A DNA stretch of 64,000 bases from assembly GCF_048820915.1 (NCBI RefSeq), contig NZ_JBMERR010000012.1, positions 79,763-143,762 of the forward strand, read 5' to 3'. Positions 26,850 to 35,899 of this stretch are shown here, piece by piece (the stretch's first letter is position 1; each line of letters begins with the position of its first letter). Source of the stretch: Cribrihabitans_A pelagius (lineage in GTDB: Bacteria; Pseudomonadota; Alphaproteobacteria; Rhodobacterales; Rhodobacteraceae). The position numbers were made by a program, and so were the translations under genes. The notes beneath the pieces are model-generated. The model saw only the letters and a program-made list of their open reading frames with translations, ran no database searches and was not told the DNA's origin.

Positions 26850-26871
26850 AATGTTTCGCGCGCGAAACATT
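26850..26871. promoter_or_regulatory. 22-bp perfect palindrome
   Basis: AATGTTTCGCG followed directly by its reverse complement CGCGAAACATT. It contains TGTTTC...GAAACA, as in parS, but with two extra central base pairs. It lies 62 bases from the parS-like site. Confidence 0.55.
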
Positions 26872-27076
26872 CGGTCAGACTTGCTGACCCGGTTGCGGCC
26901 CGTCGCACGGGGCCGCTCTGGCGGCTCCGGCGGTCATACTGCCCTCCCGCGCCGCCAGGCGCGCGCGACCCAACAGGGCAAGTCCAATTCATTGGATGCA
27001 GGCCGGGCGGGAGGGGCTGGTGTGCCTTTTTGACCTGCGGCGCGCTTCAGTAAGGCCAGGTTATCTGGACCAGTTT

Positions 27077-27838
27077 TCAACCCGGCCTGCGCAGCCCGGC
27101 GTTTTCGAGGATCGCGCCGGCGTCGGCCTCCCAGCGGGCCTTGAGATCGGCGTTCGGGGTGCGGCGCAGGCCCATGGCCTTCAAGCCTTCGAATTTCTCC
27201 GAGGATTCCGAGCCGAAGCTCGCGGCCACCCGCGGCCACCAGTAGTCCGCGTGTTCCTGCAGCAGCGCCGGACCTTCCCGTTCCACCAGCTGCATCAGCC
27301 CTTCTTCAGCGAGTTCCGCGTGATGCGTCTCGACAGGCAGGATAACGCGGAAGGCTTCGGCCAGCGGCTGGTAGGAGACATGGGTGAGCTCCTCCAGCTG
27401 CACTGCCACCGCGCGCCCCATCAGGAGGTTCATCACCACCGCATCACCCCAGCCCTCCAGCGGGTAGTTGAACACCGCCAGCCGCATGTCGTGCTTGCTG
27501 CGGCTCTGGCCGATGTCGGCGCCGCGCTCCAGCCGGGCGGTCCAGGGGTGGTGGTCGGCGTAGCGCTCGGTATTGGCGCCGAACTCGCCCATCAGCCGCA
27601 GCACCTGGCCCGCGTGGCCGGTCTTCTCCAGCACGATGCGGGCGGCGGCGATGCGGGCCTTGATGCCGGGGCCTTCGTTGATGATGTCGGCAAAGCCCGC
27701 AGCGCCCGCGAGCTCGCTGTCGACAAAGGTCGCCATCAGCTTCAACAGCTCGGCGCGGTAACGCGGCGGCACGTTGGACGGGTTGCTGAGCACCCCGCCC
27801 TGTTCCAGGTAGCTTGCGATGCTCATCTCGTCCGTCAT
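27077..27838 (-). CDS. Additional phenylacetate-catabolism (PF05138, ferritin-like) protein
   Basis: 253 residues of the PaaA/PaaC family. Helical throughout, with FVDSELAGAAGFADIINEGPG, RIAAARIVLEKTGHAGQVLRLMGEFG and VETHHAELAEEGL, where E-T-G-H and ETHH resemble diiron ligands. It is the last gene of the paa operon, 25 bases after paaE, with GGAGG before the ATG. It is neither PaaA (325 aa) nor PaaC (264 aa), both of which are present. A third subunit-like paralogue suggests an accessory role or a second oxygenase; undetermined. Confidence 0.8.
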   Translation of the reverse strand: MTDEMSIASYLEQGGVLSNPSNVPPRYRAELLKLMATFVDSELAGAAGFADIINEGPGIKARIAAARIVLEKTGHAGQVLRLMGEFGANTERYADHHPWTARLERGADIGQSRSKHDMRLAVFNYPLEGWGDAVVMNLLMGRAVAVQLEELTHVSYQPLAEAFRVILPVETHHAELAEEGLMQLVEREGPALLQEHADYWWPRVAASFGSESSEKFEGLKAMGLRRTPNADLKARWEADAGAILENAGLRRPG

Positions 27839-27863
27839 GGCGGTTCCTCCCTCGGGCCAGCCG

Positions 27864-28937
27864 TTACTGATCGTAGTCGACCACCACGCGGTCGGTCACC
27901 GGATAAGCCTGGCAGCTCAGCACATAGCCCTTCTCCACCTCGTAGTCCTCGAGCGCGTGGTTGGCGACCATCTCGACCTCGCCTTCCAGCACCTTGCAGC
28001 GGCAGGTGGAGCAGACCCCGGCCTTGCAAGCGTAGGGCGCATCCATCGCGTTTTCCAGCGCCGCATCGAGGATCGTGACGTCCTTGCCCATCTCGATGGT
28101 CTGCGTCGCGCCGTCGAGCGTGATGGCGGCCTTGGTCTGGTTGGCGCCGGAGGCGGTGCCGCCCGCCACGGTTTTCCGCTTGGCGCGGCCGGGCTGGGCG
28201 GAGGCGAACAGTTCGAACTTGATCTGCTCCTCGCCGAGCCCCGCCTTGCGCAGGGCGCTGGCGATGCCGAGCATCATCGGCTCCGGGCCGCAGATGAAGG
28301 CGGTGTCGACCGATTTGATGTCGATCCAGTGCTCGAAGAGCTGCGCGCATTTCTCCTCGGTCACCAGGCCGGTGAAGAGATCGATCTCCTGCGCGTCCGT
28401 TTCCAGCACGTGGATGACGTTGAGACGGCCCATGTGCAGGTTCTTCAGATCCTCCAGCTCCTCGCGGAACATGATCGTGTTCACGCCCTTGTTGGCATAG
28501 ACCAGCGTGAAGGAGGAATGGGGCTCGGCCGCCAGCGTGGTCTTGAGGATCGACAGCACCGGCGTGATGCCGGAGCCGCCCGCAAAGCCCAGGTAGTGCT
28601 TCTCCGCGCCCGCTTCGAGCGGTGTGAAGAAGCTGCCCATCGGCGGCATCGCCTGCAGGGTGTCGCCCGCTTTCAGCTCGGTATTGGCCCAGGTCGAGAA
28701 GGCGCCGCCGTCAACGCGCTTGATGCCGACCTGCAGGATGCCTTCATCGCGGCCTGCGCAGATCGAATAGCTGCGGCGCAGCTCCTCGCCGTCGAAGTCG
28801 CGGCGGAAGGTCAGGTACTGCCCTTGCGTGAAGCCGAACGCCCCCGCGGCATCCTCCGCGGGCTTCAGGGAGACGACAACCGCATCGCGGATCGTCTTGC
28901 GGACGTCGGTGACTTCAAGATCGTGAAAGCGCGCCAT
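27864..28937 (-). CDS. paaE: Phenylacetyl-CoA epoxidase reductase subunit
   Basis: 357 residues. FAD domain first (RRSYSICAGRDEG), then the NAD(P) domain (GFAGGSGITPVLSILKTTL, FICGPEPMM) and a C-terminal plant-type 2Fe-2S domain with CKAGVCSTCRCKV and CQAY. It passes electrons from NADPH to the PaaA diiron centre. The start at 28937 follows GGAG. Between paaD and the extra PF05138 gene. Confidence 0.96.
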   Translation of the reverse strand: MARFHDLEVTDVRKTIRDAVVVSLKPAEDAAGAFGFTQGQYLTFRRDFDGEELRRSYSICAGRDEGILQVGIKRVDGGAFSTWANTELKAGDTLQAMPPMGSFFTPLEAGAEKHYLGFAGGSGITPVLSILKTTLAAEPHSSFTLVYANKGVNTIMFREELEDLKNLHMGRLNVIHVLETDAQEIDLFTGLVTEEKCAQLFEHWIDIKSVDTAFICGPEPMMLGIASALRKAGLGEEQIKFELFASAQPGRAKRKTVAGGTASGANQTKAAITLDGATQTIEMGKDVTILDAALENAMDAPYACKAGVCSTCRCKVLEGEVEMVANHALEDYEVEKGYVLSCQAYPVTDRVVVDYDQ

Positions 28938-28947
28938 GGAGGTCTCC

Positions 28948-29433
28948 TCAGATGCACTTGAAATAGTCGAAAGGTTCGAGGCAGTCCTGGCAGCGCCAGT
29001 GGGCCTTGCAGGGGGTCGAGCCGAACTGGCTGACCTTGGTGACATGTTTGCTGCCGCAAAGCGGGCATTTCTCCGGCCCGCCCGCGGGCTGGGGCGGGGC
29101 GATGCCGTAATCCTCCAGCTTGGCGCGGCCTTTTTCCGACAGCCAGCCGGTGGTCCAGGCGGGGGCGATCTGGGTCTTCAGCTTCAGATCGCAGATGCCA
29201 CGAGCGCGCAGTGCGGTTTCGACGTCTATCTGGATCACCGCGGTGGCGGGGCAGCCGGAATAGGTCGGGGTAAGGGTGACTACGAGGGTTTCGCCCTGCC
29301 ATTCGACGCCGCGGATGACGCCAAGATCGACCAGCGAGATCACCGGGATTTCCGGGTCCGGCACGGCGTCGAGCCACTCCCAGATCTGGTCGATGCTGGG
29401 CTTTTCGGCAGGCTTTTCGGCAGTTTGGCTCAT
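28948..29433 (-). CDS. paaD: Phenylacetyl-CoA epoxidase assembly protein PaaD
   Basis: 161 residues. N-terminal MIP18/DUF59 domain (DAVPDPEIPVISLVDLGVIR, TYSGCPATAVIQ) implicated in iron-cluster maturation, and a C-terminal zinc-ribbon-like region with CPLCGS and CQDCLEPFDYFKC. GAGGA lies 7 bases before the ATG at 29433. Downstream of two hairpins that separate it from paaC. Confidence 0.94.
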   Translation of the reverse strand: MSQTAEKPAEKPSIDQIWEWLDAVPDPEIPVISLVDLGVIRGVEWQGETLVVTLTPTYSGCPATAVIQIDVETALRARGICDLKLKTQIAPAWTTGWLSEKGRAKLEDYGIAPPQPAGGPEKCPLCGSKHVTKVSQFGSTPCKAHWRCQDCLEPFDYFKCI

Positions 29434-29506
29434 GCGGAAATCCTCATTGGCTGATCCGCCCGGCACAGACGCCGGGCACTGGCAGGCGCGCCGCCGGCGG
29501 CGGGGG

Positions 29507-29529
29507 CCGGAATTATTCGATAATTCCGG
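29507..29529 (-). repeat. Hairpin 1 in the paaC-paaD spacer
   Basis: CCGGAATTAT, loop TCG, exact complement: a perfect 10-bp stem. It lies inside the operon, so it more likely affects mRNA processing or partial termination than ends the transcript. Confidence 0.65.
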
Positions 29530-29530
29530 G

Positions 29531-29553
29531 CCGGTTTCCTTGCAGGAAACCGG
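29531..29553 (-). repeat. Hairpin 2 in the paaC-paaD spacer
   Basis: CCGGTTTCCT, loop TGC, exact complement: a second perfect 10-bp stem one base after the first. It resembles the hairpin after sdhB (657-686). Confidence 0.65.
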
Positions 29554-29570
29554 CTTGGCTGGCTACCGGC

Positions 29571-30365
29571 TTACCATTTGGCGCCGGGGTAGGCGCGTTG
29601 CAGCCATTGCATCTGGGTCAAAAGATGGCCCAGATGCTCGGTGTGCATCCGGCCGGTGCGGCCACCCGTGTGGCCATAGCGGCTTTCGGGGATCTTCAGG
29701 GTCGCCTCGCCCAGCACCCGGGTCACCAGCGCGTCGTACTCCTCGCGCAAGCTCGCCGGATCTGGGGCGATGCCCGCGTCCGCCATGACGGCGTCCGCTT
29801 CGTCGGACTGGAACATCTCGCCCACATAAGGCCACAGGTAATCCAGCGCCGCCTGCATGCGGGTGTGGCTTTCCCCGGTGCCGTCGCCCAAGGAAACCAC
29901 CGTGTCCTTGGAGCGTTCGAGGTGGTAGGCCACCTCCTTCGATGCCTTCCCGGCAATCGCGGCCACGCGCTCGTCCGAGGACGCCTTCAGCCGCTCCAGC
30001 ATCAGCGAGTGCCAGGCGTCGAACAGGAACTGGCGCATCAGGGTCTGGCCGAAATCGCCGTTCGGCATCTCGACTAGCAGGAGGTTGCGGAAGTCCCAGG
30101 CGTCGCGCAGGAAGGCGAGATCGTCGGCGGTCTTGCCCTCGCTCTGCACCTCGGCAGCAAGGCCGAGCCACATCTGGGTCTGGCCGATCAGGTCCAGCGC
30201 GATATTGGCGAGCGCGATGTCCTCCTCCAGCACCGGCGCGTTGCCGCACCATTCGCTGACGCGGTGGCCGAGGATCAGCGTGCTGTCGCCCATCCGCAGT
30301 AGAAACTGCTCGAACGCCTCGTCCTGGCTGAGCGCGGCTTTAGCTTTGGCGGCTGCGGCGGTCAT
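29571..30365 (-). CDS. paaC: Phenylacetyl-CoA epoxidase structural subunit PaaC
   Basis: 264 residues, helical ferritin-like. LLRMGDSTLILGHRVSEWCGNAPVLEEDIALANIALDLIGQ is the diagnostic PaaC opening (given across residues about 21-62), followed by MRQFLFDAWH and YGHTGGRTGRMHTEHLG. It pairs with PaaA in the epoxidase core but lacks the active diiron centre in studied homologues. Its ATG overlaps the paaB stop by one base. Confidence 0.95.
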   Translation of the reverse strand: MTAAAAKAKAALSQDEAFEQFLLRMGDSTLILGHRVSEWCGNAPVLEEDIALANIALDLIGQTQMWLGLAAEVQSEGKTADDLAFLRDAWDFRNLLLVEMPNGDFGQTLMRQFLFDAWHSLMLERLKASSDERVAAIAGKASKEVAYHLERSKDTVVSLGDGTGESHTRMQAALDYLWPYVGEMFQSDEADAVMADAGIAPDPASLREEYDALVTRVLGEATLKIPESRYGHTGGRTGRMHTEHLGHLLTQMQWLQRAYPGAKW

Positions 30366-30649
30366 CACATCGCCCCCACTTCTTCGGGGATGTCGAAGAA
30401 AGTCGGGTGGCGGTAGACTTTGGACTCGGACGGCTCGTAGAGCGGGCCCTTGTCGCTGGGCGAGGAGGCGGTGATGGCCGCGGCCTCGACCACCCAGATC
30501 GACACGCCCTCGTTGCGGCGGGTGTAGACGTCGCGGGCGTTCTTGATCGCCATTTCGGCGTCGGGCGCATGCAGGGAGCCCACGTGGCGGTGGCTCATGC
30601 CGTGCTGGCCGCGGATGAAGACTTCCCAGAGGGGCCATTCGTTTTTCAT
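30365..30649 (-). CDS. paaB: Phenylacetyl-CoA epoxidase subunit PaaB
   Basis: 94 residues, normal PaaB size: WPLWEVFIRGQHGMSHRHVGSLHAPDAEMA and KNARDVYTRRNEGVSIWVV are family signatures. Small subunit that bridges PaaAC heterodimers. Between paaA and paaC in the conserved order. Confidence 0.95.
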   Translation of the reverse strand: MKNEWPLWEVFIRGQHGMSHRHVGSLHAPDAEMAIKNARDVYTRRNEGVSIWVVEAAAITASSPSDKGPLYEPSESKVYRHPTFFDIPEEVGAM

Positions 30650-30707
30650 GACTCGGATACTCCTGGCTGCGGCGGCCCCGGCCGGGCGGGGCGCGCACTC
30701 ATGTGGC

Positions 30708-31685
30708 TCATTCGGCGGCGTGTTTGCGGGCGGCTTTCTTGCGGGCGTGGGCCAGCATGCCGTCGCGCACCCATTTGCCGTCGTCCCAGGCCGTGTTGCG
30801 GGCGGCGAGCCGGTCCGTGTTGCAGGGGCCGTTGCCCTTGATCACCTCGAAGAACTCGCTCCAGTCCGGTTCCGAGAAGTCGTAGTGGCCGCGTTCCTCG
30901 TTCCACTTCAGGTTCTCGTCCGGCACGGTAAGGCCGAGGTATTCGGCCTGCGGCACGGTCTGGTCGACAAACTTCTGGCGCAGCTCGTCGTTGGTGTTCA
31001 TCTTGATCTTCCAGGCCATCGACTGCGCCGAATGCACCGAGTCCTTGTCGGAAGGCCCGAACATCATCAGCGACGGATACCAGAAGCGGTTGAGCGCATC
31101 CTGCGCCATCTTCTTTTGCTCCGGCGTGCCTTCCGCCATGCGGCGGATCGCGTCATAGCCCTGGCGCTGGTGGAAGCTTTCCTCCTTGCAAACACGGATC
31201 ATCGCGCGCGAATAGGGGCCATAAGATGTCCGCTGCAGCGGCACCTGGTTCATGATCGCAGCACCATCGACCAGCCAGCCCACCGCGCCGATATCGGCCC
31301 AGTTCAGCGTTGGGTAGTTGAAGATCGACGAATACTTCATGCGCCCGTCGAGCAGCATCTCGGTCAGCTCGTCGCGCGACACGCCCAGCGTTTCTGCCGC
31401 GCAGTAAAGGTAGAGCCCGTGTCCCGCCTCGTCCTGCACCTTGGCCAGAAGGATCGCCTTGCGCTCCAGCGTTGGGGCGCGGGTGATCCAGTTGCCCTCG
31501 GGCAGCTGGCCGACGATTTCGGAATGCGCGTGCTGGCCGATCTGGCGGATCAGCGTCTTGCGGTAGCCCGCGGGCATCCAGTCCTTCGGCTCGATCTTCT
31601 CGCCCGCGTCGATGCGCGCCTGGAAGGCGGCGAGCTTCTCGGGATCGTCCTGCGTCACCTCGGACTTCACCATCTGTGCATACAT
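30708..31685 (-). CDS. paaA: Phenylacetyl-CoA epoxidase catalytic subunit PaaA
   Basis: 325 residues. Diiron ligand motifs are visible as DEAGH (in [12 protein letters not shown]) and EESFH (in [12 protein letters not shown]). [16 protein letters not shown] and [16 protein letters not shown] also match the family. It inserts one oxygen atom into the aromatic ring of phenylacetyl-CoA. GGGAGG lies 8 bases before the ATG. Together with B, C, D and E it makes a complete epoxidase; the later pathway genes paaG, paaZ and paaK are not in the window. Confidence 0.97.
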   Translation of the reverse strand: MYAQMVKSEVTQDDPEKLAAFQARIDAGEKIEPKDWMPAGYRKTLIRQIGQHAHSEIVGQLPEGNWITRAPTLERKAILLAKVQDEAGHGLYLYCAAETLGVSRDELTEMLLDGRMKYSSIFNYPTLNWADIGAVGWLVDGAAIMNQVPLQRTSYGPYSRAMIRVCKEESFHQRQGYDAIRRMAEGTPEQKKMAQDALNRFWYPSLMMFGPSDKDSVHSAQSMAWKIKMNTNDELRQKFVDQTVPQAEYLGLTVPDENLKWNEERGHYDFSEPDWSEFFEVIKGNGPCNTDRLAARNTAWDDGKWVRDGMLAHARKKAARKHAAE

Positions 31686-31716
31686 GACTTGTACCTCCCG
31701 TCAGGGGTTAACCGGG

Positions 31717-32919
31717 TTACACGCGTTCCAGGATCAGGGCGGTGCCCTGACCGACGCCAACGCACATGGTGCAGAGCGCATAGCGCCCGCCGGTGCGCTG
31801 CAGCTGGTAGGCGGCGGTCAGCACGAGCCGCGCGCCCGACATGCCGAGCGGGTGGCCCAGTGCGATGGCGCCGCCATTAGGATTAACATGGGGCGCATCG
31901 TCCGGAACGCCAAGTTCCCGAAGCGTCGCCAGACCTTGCGAGGCAAAAGCCTCGTTCAGTTCGATCACGTCCATCTGCCCGATGGTGAGGCCGGTGCGGG
32001 CGAGCAGCTTGCGGGTGGCGGGCACCGGGCCGATGCCCATCACGCGCGGCTCCACGCCCGCCGCCGCCATGCCGACGATGCGGGCAATCGGGGTGAGGCC
32101 GTTCTTGCTGACCGCCGCCTCATTCGCCAGCAGGATCGCCGCGGCGCCGTCGTTCACGCCGGAGGCATTGCCCGCGGTCACGCTCTTGTCCGGGCCGTTG
32201 ACGCCCTTCAGGCCCGCCAGCTTTTCGGCTGAGGTGCCGGGGCGGGGGTGCTCGTCGGTGTCGACCACCAGCGCATCGCCCTTGCGCTGCGGGATGGTGA
32301 CCGGGGTGATCTCATGGGCGAAGACGCCGGCCTCCTGCGCGGCGGCCCAACGGGCCTGGCTGCGCGCCGCGAAAGCGTCCTGGTCCTCGCGGGAGACGCC
32401 GTAATCCTCGGCCACGTTGTCGGCGGTCTGCGGCATCGAGTCGGTGCCGTACATCTGCTCCATCTTCGGGTTCACGAAGCGCCAGCCGATGGTGGTGTCA
32501 TAGACCGCGTTGGCGCGGGTGAATGCGGAAGTGGCCTTGGGCATCACGAAGGGCGCGCGGCTCATGCTTTCGACGCCGCCGGCAATGGCCATGTCATAGT
32601 CGCCCGAGCGGATCCCGCGTGCGGCCATGCCCGCCGCGTCCATGCCGGAGGCGCAGAGCCGGTTGATCGTGGTGCCCGGCACATCCACCGGCAGGCCCGC
32701 CAGCAGGGCGGCCATGCGCGCGACGTTGCGGTTGCTTTCGCCGGCCTGGTTGGCGTCGCCGAAGATCACGTCGTCGATGCTGGCCCAGTCCACCTGCGGG
32801 TTGCGCGCCATCAGCGCGGCAATCGGCGCGGCAGCAAGATCGTCGGTGCGGACCTGGCTCAGCGCGCCGCCGTAGCGGCCGATGGGGGTGCGGGTGGCAT
32901 CGCAGATGAAAGCTTCCAT
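31717..32919 (-). CDS. paaJ: 3-oxoadipyl-CoA thiolase
   Basis: 400 residues, thiolase family. Catalytic Cys in NRLCASGMDA near residue 90, GGVESMSRAPFVM, the His motif NPNGGAIALGHPLG and the second Cys in ALCTMCVGVGQG. The strongest matches are to PcaF/PaaJ (RTPIGRYGGALSQVRTDDL). It carries out the last step of phenylacetate or protocatechuate breakdown, giving succinyl-CoA and acetyl-CoA. First gene of the paa operon, with an inverted repeat about 45 bases upstream. Confidence 0.94.
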   Translation of the reverse strand: MEAFICDATRTPIGRYGGALSQVRTDDLAAAPIAALMARNPQVDWASIDDVIFGDANQAGESNRNVARMAALLAGLPVDVPGTTINRLCASGMDAAGMAARGIRSGDYDMAIAGGVESMSRAPFVMPKATSAFTRANAVYDTTIGWRFVNPKMEQMYGTDSMPQTADNVAEDYGVSREDQDAFAARSQARWAAAQEAGVFAHEITPVTIPQRKGDALVVDTDEHPRPGTSAEKLAGLKGVNGPDKSVTAGNASGVNDGAAAILLANEAAVSKNGLTPIARIVGMAAAGVEPRVMGIGPVPATRKLLARTGLTIGQMDVIELNEAFASQGLATLRELGVPDDAPHVNPNGGAIALGHPLGMSGARLVLTAAYQLQRTGGRYALCTMCVGVGQGTALILERV

Positions 32920-32963
32920 AGTGTTCGCGTCTCCTCACAGGCGGCGTGCCGGCGGCAGATAAG

Positions 32964-32979
32964 CCGACCGTTGGGTCGG
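32964..32979 (-). promoter_or_regulatory. Inverted repeat upstream of paaJ, candidate operator
   Basis: CCGACC-gttg-GGTCGG, 45 bases before the paaJ start codon. TetR-family PaaR regulators often bind GC-rich dyads of this kind, but no paaR gene is visible nearby, so the assignment is inferred. Confidence 0.45.
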
Positions 32980-33099
32980 TGATACGCCGGAAGATGATTC
33001 GCGGCAAGATATTTGTAACGAGTGATCAGTGATTGGCGAAATTCTGTAACATTCCACCGCGTGAGGTTGCAGCAGGGGCGGCGCCGCGTCGCGCAGCCA

Positions 33100-33812
33100 C
33101 GGCGGCGGAGGGATTTCCTCGTCTACGGCTACCTGGCCGGGTTCACCATGGCGACCCCGGCCCGCGCCCGGTTCCGGGACCCGCAGGCGGGCCATGCCTC
33201 CGGTTTCGTTGCGGCCGCAATGCCGCCAAACCTTGCGGCGATTGCCGCTCAGAAGGTGCGGGTGGTTTCCAGCGCCGGCGGCGTGAACCCCGAGGCCTGC
33301 GCCGCCGCGCTGAGAGACGAGATCGCGCGGCACGGTCATTCAAGGAGCGTGGCGGTGGTGGAGGGCGGCGGCCTGGTGCCGCGGGGTGAGGAACTGCCGG
33401 AGACCGCTCTGCAAGAGATGGTCACCGGAACCGGCCTTCTGCCGCTGGACAAGATCGCCAGCATTGACGCCTGCCTCCATCACTTTGGCTGGGGGCTGAA
33501 GATCTGGACCGCCTTGCGCAGGGCAGCCTGTCCCGACACCTGCCGGAGTGCAGCCCGCAGGAGACAGTTGGTGATTTCACCGGCTGGCGGGAGGTGGCCG
33601 AGCGCATGGCGGCGACCGGCTATCAGATTGCGGAGGTGGCGGCCGATGGCTGCTTCGATCCGGTGAAGCCCGCAGGCCCGGACGGCCTGGTTTCACGGGC
33701 GGCAGTGGCAGAGCAGATGCTCGATGAAACGGGCGTTCCGCAGGCTTAGGCGCTGCCGGATGTGATCTGCGGTTTCTCTGCTGTCACACTGACGCAGGCG
33801 GGGGCGGACCGG
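33100..33812 (+). pseudogene. Decayed AtuA-like (DUF1446) gene
   Basis: Fragments match acyclic-terpene-utilisation AtuA proteins: FLVYGYLAGFTMATPARARF, VRVVSSAGGVNPEACAAALRDE, then after a frameshift near 33495 DLDRLAQGSLSRHLPE and VGDFTGWREVAERMA, GGLVSRAAVAEQMLDE style text and, past an in-frame TAG near 33747, LPDVICGFSAVTLTQAGADR. The centre of the gene (about 40 residues around the GADIVITGR part) is missing. It then fuses directly to a carboxyltransferase fragment. Not functional. Confidence 0.75.
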
Positions 33813-34696
33813 AAGCTGCCCTTTGTCCATCTGGCCGAAAGTGCCAGCGCCAACGGCGGCGGGCATCCCGGTGATCACGAAGTTGCACGGCGCCTCCACC
33901 GCGCGCGGCGCCCATCAGCCGAGGGCTGGCGTTTATGTGATCGGGGTCCGGGCAACGGCATGGCGTTGCTGGCCGGTGCAACCCCGGTGCAGGACGCGAC
34001 CGGTGAGGCGGCAAGCGATGCGGACCATGGCGGTGGCGAGTTGCATGCGGAGGTGGCGGGCCTCGCCGACTGCCTCGCTGAGGACGATGCCCACGGTACC
34101 GGGACTGCGCGCGAGGTCGTGGCGGGGCTGGGCTAGGCTGGGCTCCCCCTGCCGCGGCCAAGGGTTCCGCCCCGCCGGAGCTGGACCTGCAAAGGACCGC
34201 GGGCGCGGTGACGGTGGGCAATCGCACCCCTTACGGCATGCGCGGGATGGCGGCGCGGTATGTGGACTGCTCGGACTTGCGGGAGTTCAAGCGCCGGTCT
34301 GGGCGCGGTGAGGCTCTGCCTGCAAGCGCGGATCATGGGCGGGCCGGCACCTTGAGCAACAACGGCCCGGCCGAGCCGGACGGCGCCGCCAAGGCCACGC
34401 AATTCCTGCAGGCGATGGAGCAGGCGGGTGCGCCGGTTGCCTTCGTCAACAATACCACCGGTTACATCGCCGGCACCGAATTTGAGCGCGCGGGCATGAT
34501 CAAGCAGGGCGCCAAGATGACCCGGGCGTTGACCAGCCTGCGAGCGCCGAAGGTCGCGCTCTGCACCGGGGTCAGCTTCGGGCCGGGAATTGCGGAATGT
34601 GCGGCTCCGCCTCTGGAGCGGATTTCCTGTTCACCTGGCCCAACCCGATGACCTGGGTGATGGGCGGCGGTCAGGGGCGCGCCGCCGGCGCAGGAG
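33813..34696 (+). pseudogene. Decayed acyl-CoA carboxylase, carboxyltransferase subunit
   Basis: Begins KLPFVHLAESASANGGG in one frame, continues IPVITKLHGASTARGAHQPR in the next, returns for GNGMALLAGATPVQDATGEA and DDAHGTGTAREVVAGLG, then shifts again to TVGNRTPYGMRGMAARYVD, FVNNTTGYIAGTEFERAGM and finally ADFLFTWPNPMTWVMGGG. These are the landmarks of geranyl/methylcrotonyl-CoA carboxylase beta subunits. At least four frame changes and a missing N-terminal half show it is dead. Confidence 0.8.
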
Positions 34697-35665
34697 GATG
34701 TGGCGTTCTCTGGCCGCGCGATCGAGGCGCGGCTTCATGCCGGGGATCCCGCCCAGGCCTTCCTGCCGCAGGCCGGGCGGACCGCGCTTTGGCGGCCTGC
34801 GGAAGGAAAGGGGCTGCGGGTCCATGCGGGGATTGCCACGCGGCAGGAGGTGCCGCCTTTCTGCGCTCCGCTGCCCGCCAAGGTGATTGCGCATGGCGCC
34901 AGCCGGGCAGTGGCTTTGCGGCGGCTCATGGAAGGCCTTGGCAGCGGCGTGCTGTGCGGGGTAGTGAGCAACCGTGACTGCCTGCGCAAGGCGCTGGCGC
35001 ATCTGCAGGTGGCGCAGGGTGGCGCAGGGCGGCGCGGATATAGGCCTTCTTGGGCGTTGTTTTTGGGCGCGCGGCGCTGCTCTATGAGGCGTAGCAGGCG
35101 GAGACCGCCACCGCGGCGGGTCTGCCCGGAGAGCTGCCGGGCCGGTCCAGCCAGGGCGCGCTGCGCTCCCGGTTCCCGCTGGACGCCGGGGGCAAGCGGC
35201 AGATGGGGACGGTCTCGGGCCGCACCAGGCAGCTGGAAGTCACGGCCGGAGGGGCCAGCCATGCGGTGACCGGCAGCGGCGCCGGAATGCGTGTGGACGG
35301 GCAGCGCGCAAACCCGCGTGCGGCACCGCTGGAGGATGGCATCCAGTATGCAGCAGCCTTCGGGCGGTTCTTCCGGGTGGCGCAACTGACAGCCGGGGCA
35401 GAGGCCCGCGCCGCGGGCGGTGCCAGCGGCCAGGCAGGCTGCCATGTCACCGCCCCGGTGCACGGCAGCCTGCTGGAGGTCTGTGCCGGGGTCGGCGGCA
35501 GTGTGGAGCCGGGCAGCCGCCTGGCAGGGCTGGAAGCGATGATGATGCAGCACGAGATTCCTGCCGGTGTGGCGGACAAGGTGGTCTCGCTCCCCGTCGG
35601 GTCCGCCTGCGAGGTGCGCGCAGGTGCGCTGCTCGGGGAGATCGCGCCCTCCGGCCGAGGGCGGC
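34697..35665 (+). pseudogene. Decayed acyl-CoA carboxylase, biotin carboxylase/biotin carrier subunit
   Basis: Starts within the C-terminal part of a biotin carboxylase (FSGRAIEARLHAGDPAQAFLP, LPAKVIAHGASRAVALRRLM). An in-frame TAG lies at 35092-35094. The biotinyl domain follows, with APVHGSLLEVCAGVGGSVEPG and LEAMMMQHEI; the biotin lysine of the AMKM motif is replaced by Met (codon 35542-35544), so biotin could not attach. The N-terminal ATP-grasp part is absent. Confidence 0.8.
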
Positions 35666-35899
35666 ATGGCTGGCCCCCGCCCTTGCCGCAGGGGCTGCGG
35701 CGGCTGCGTGTAACGCTTGGTGTCCGCCCTCTCCGGAGGGCGCCATTTGACTGGCAGACAGGCTGGCAGGCGGGCGGTCAGGCTGGCTGGCTAGGAGCGG
35801 GGCGCTGGGCGGGCCGGGGGCGGCATTCGTCCTCGCCATTCTGCTTCACCTGTTCAATAGTCGCAGGGTCAATACAGGCAGCGCGGCGGGGAGGCCCAG

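Larger units (their letters stand above)
26682..27076. other. Non-coding region between the aminotransferase and the paa operon
   Basis: About 395 bases with no supported gene. It holds the aminotransferase promoter region, a parS-like site at 26788-26803 and a 22-bp palindrome at 26850-26871. Confidence 0.6.
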
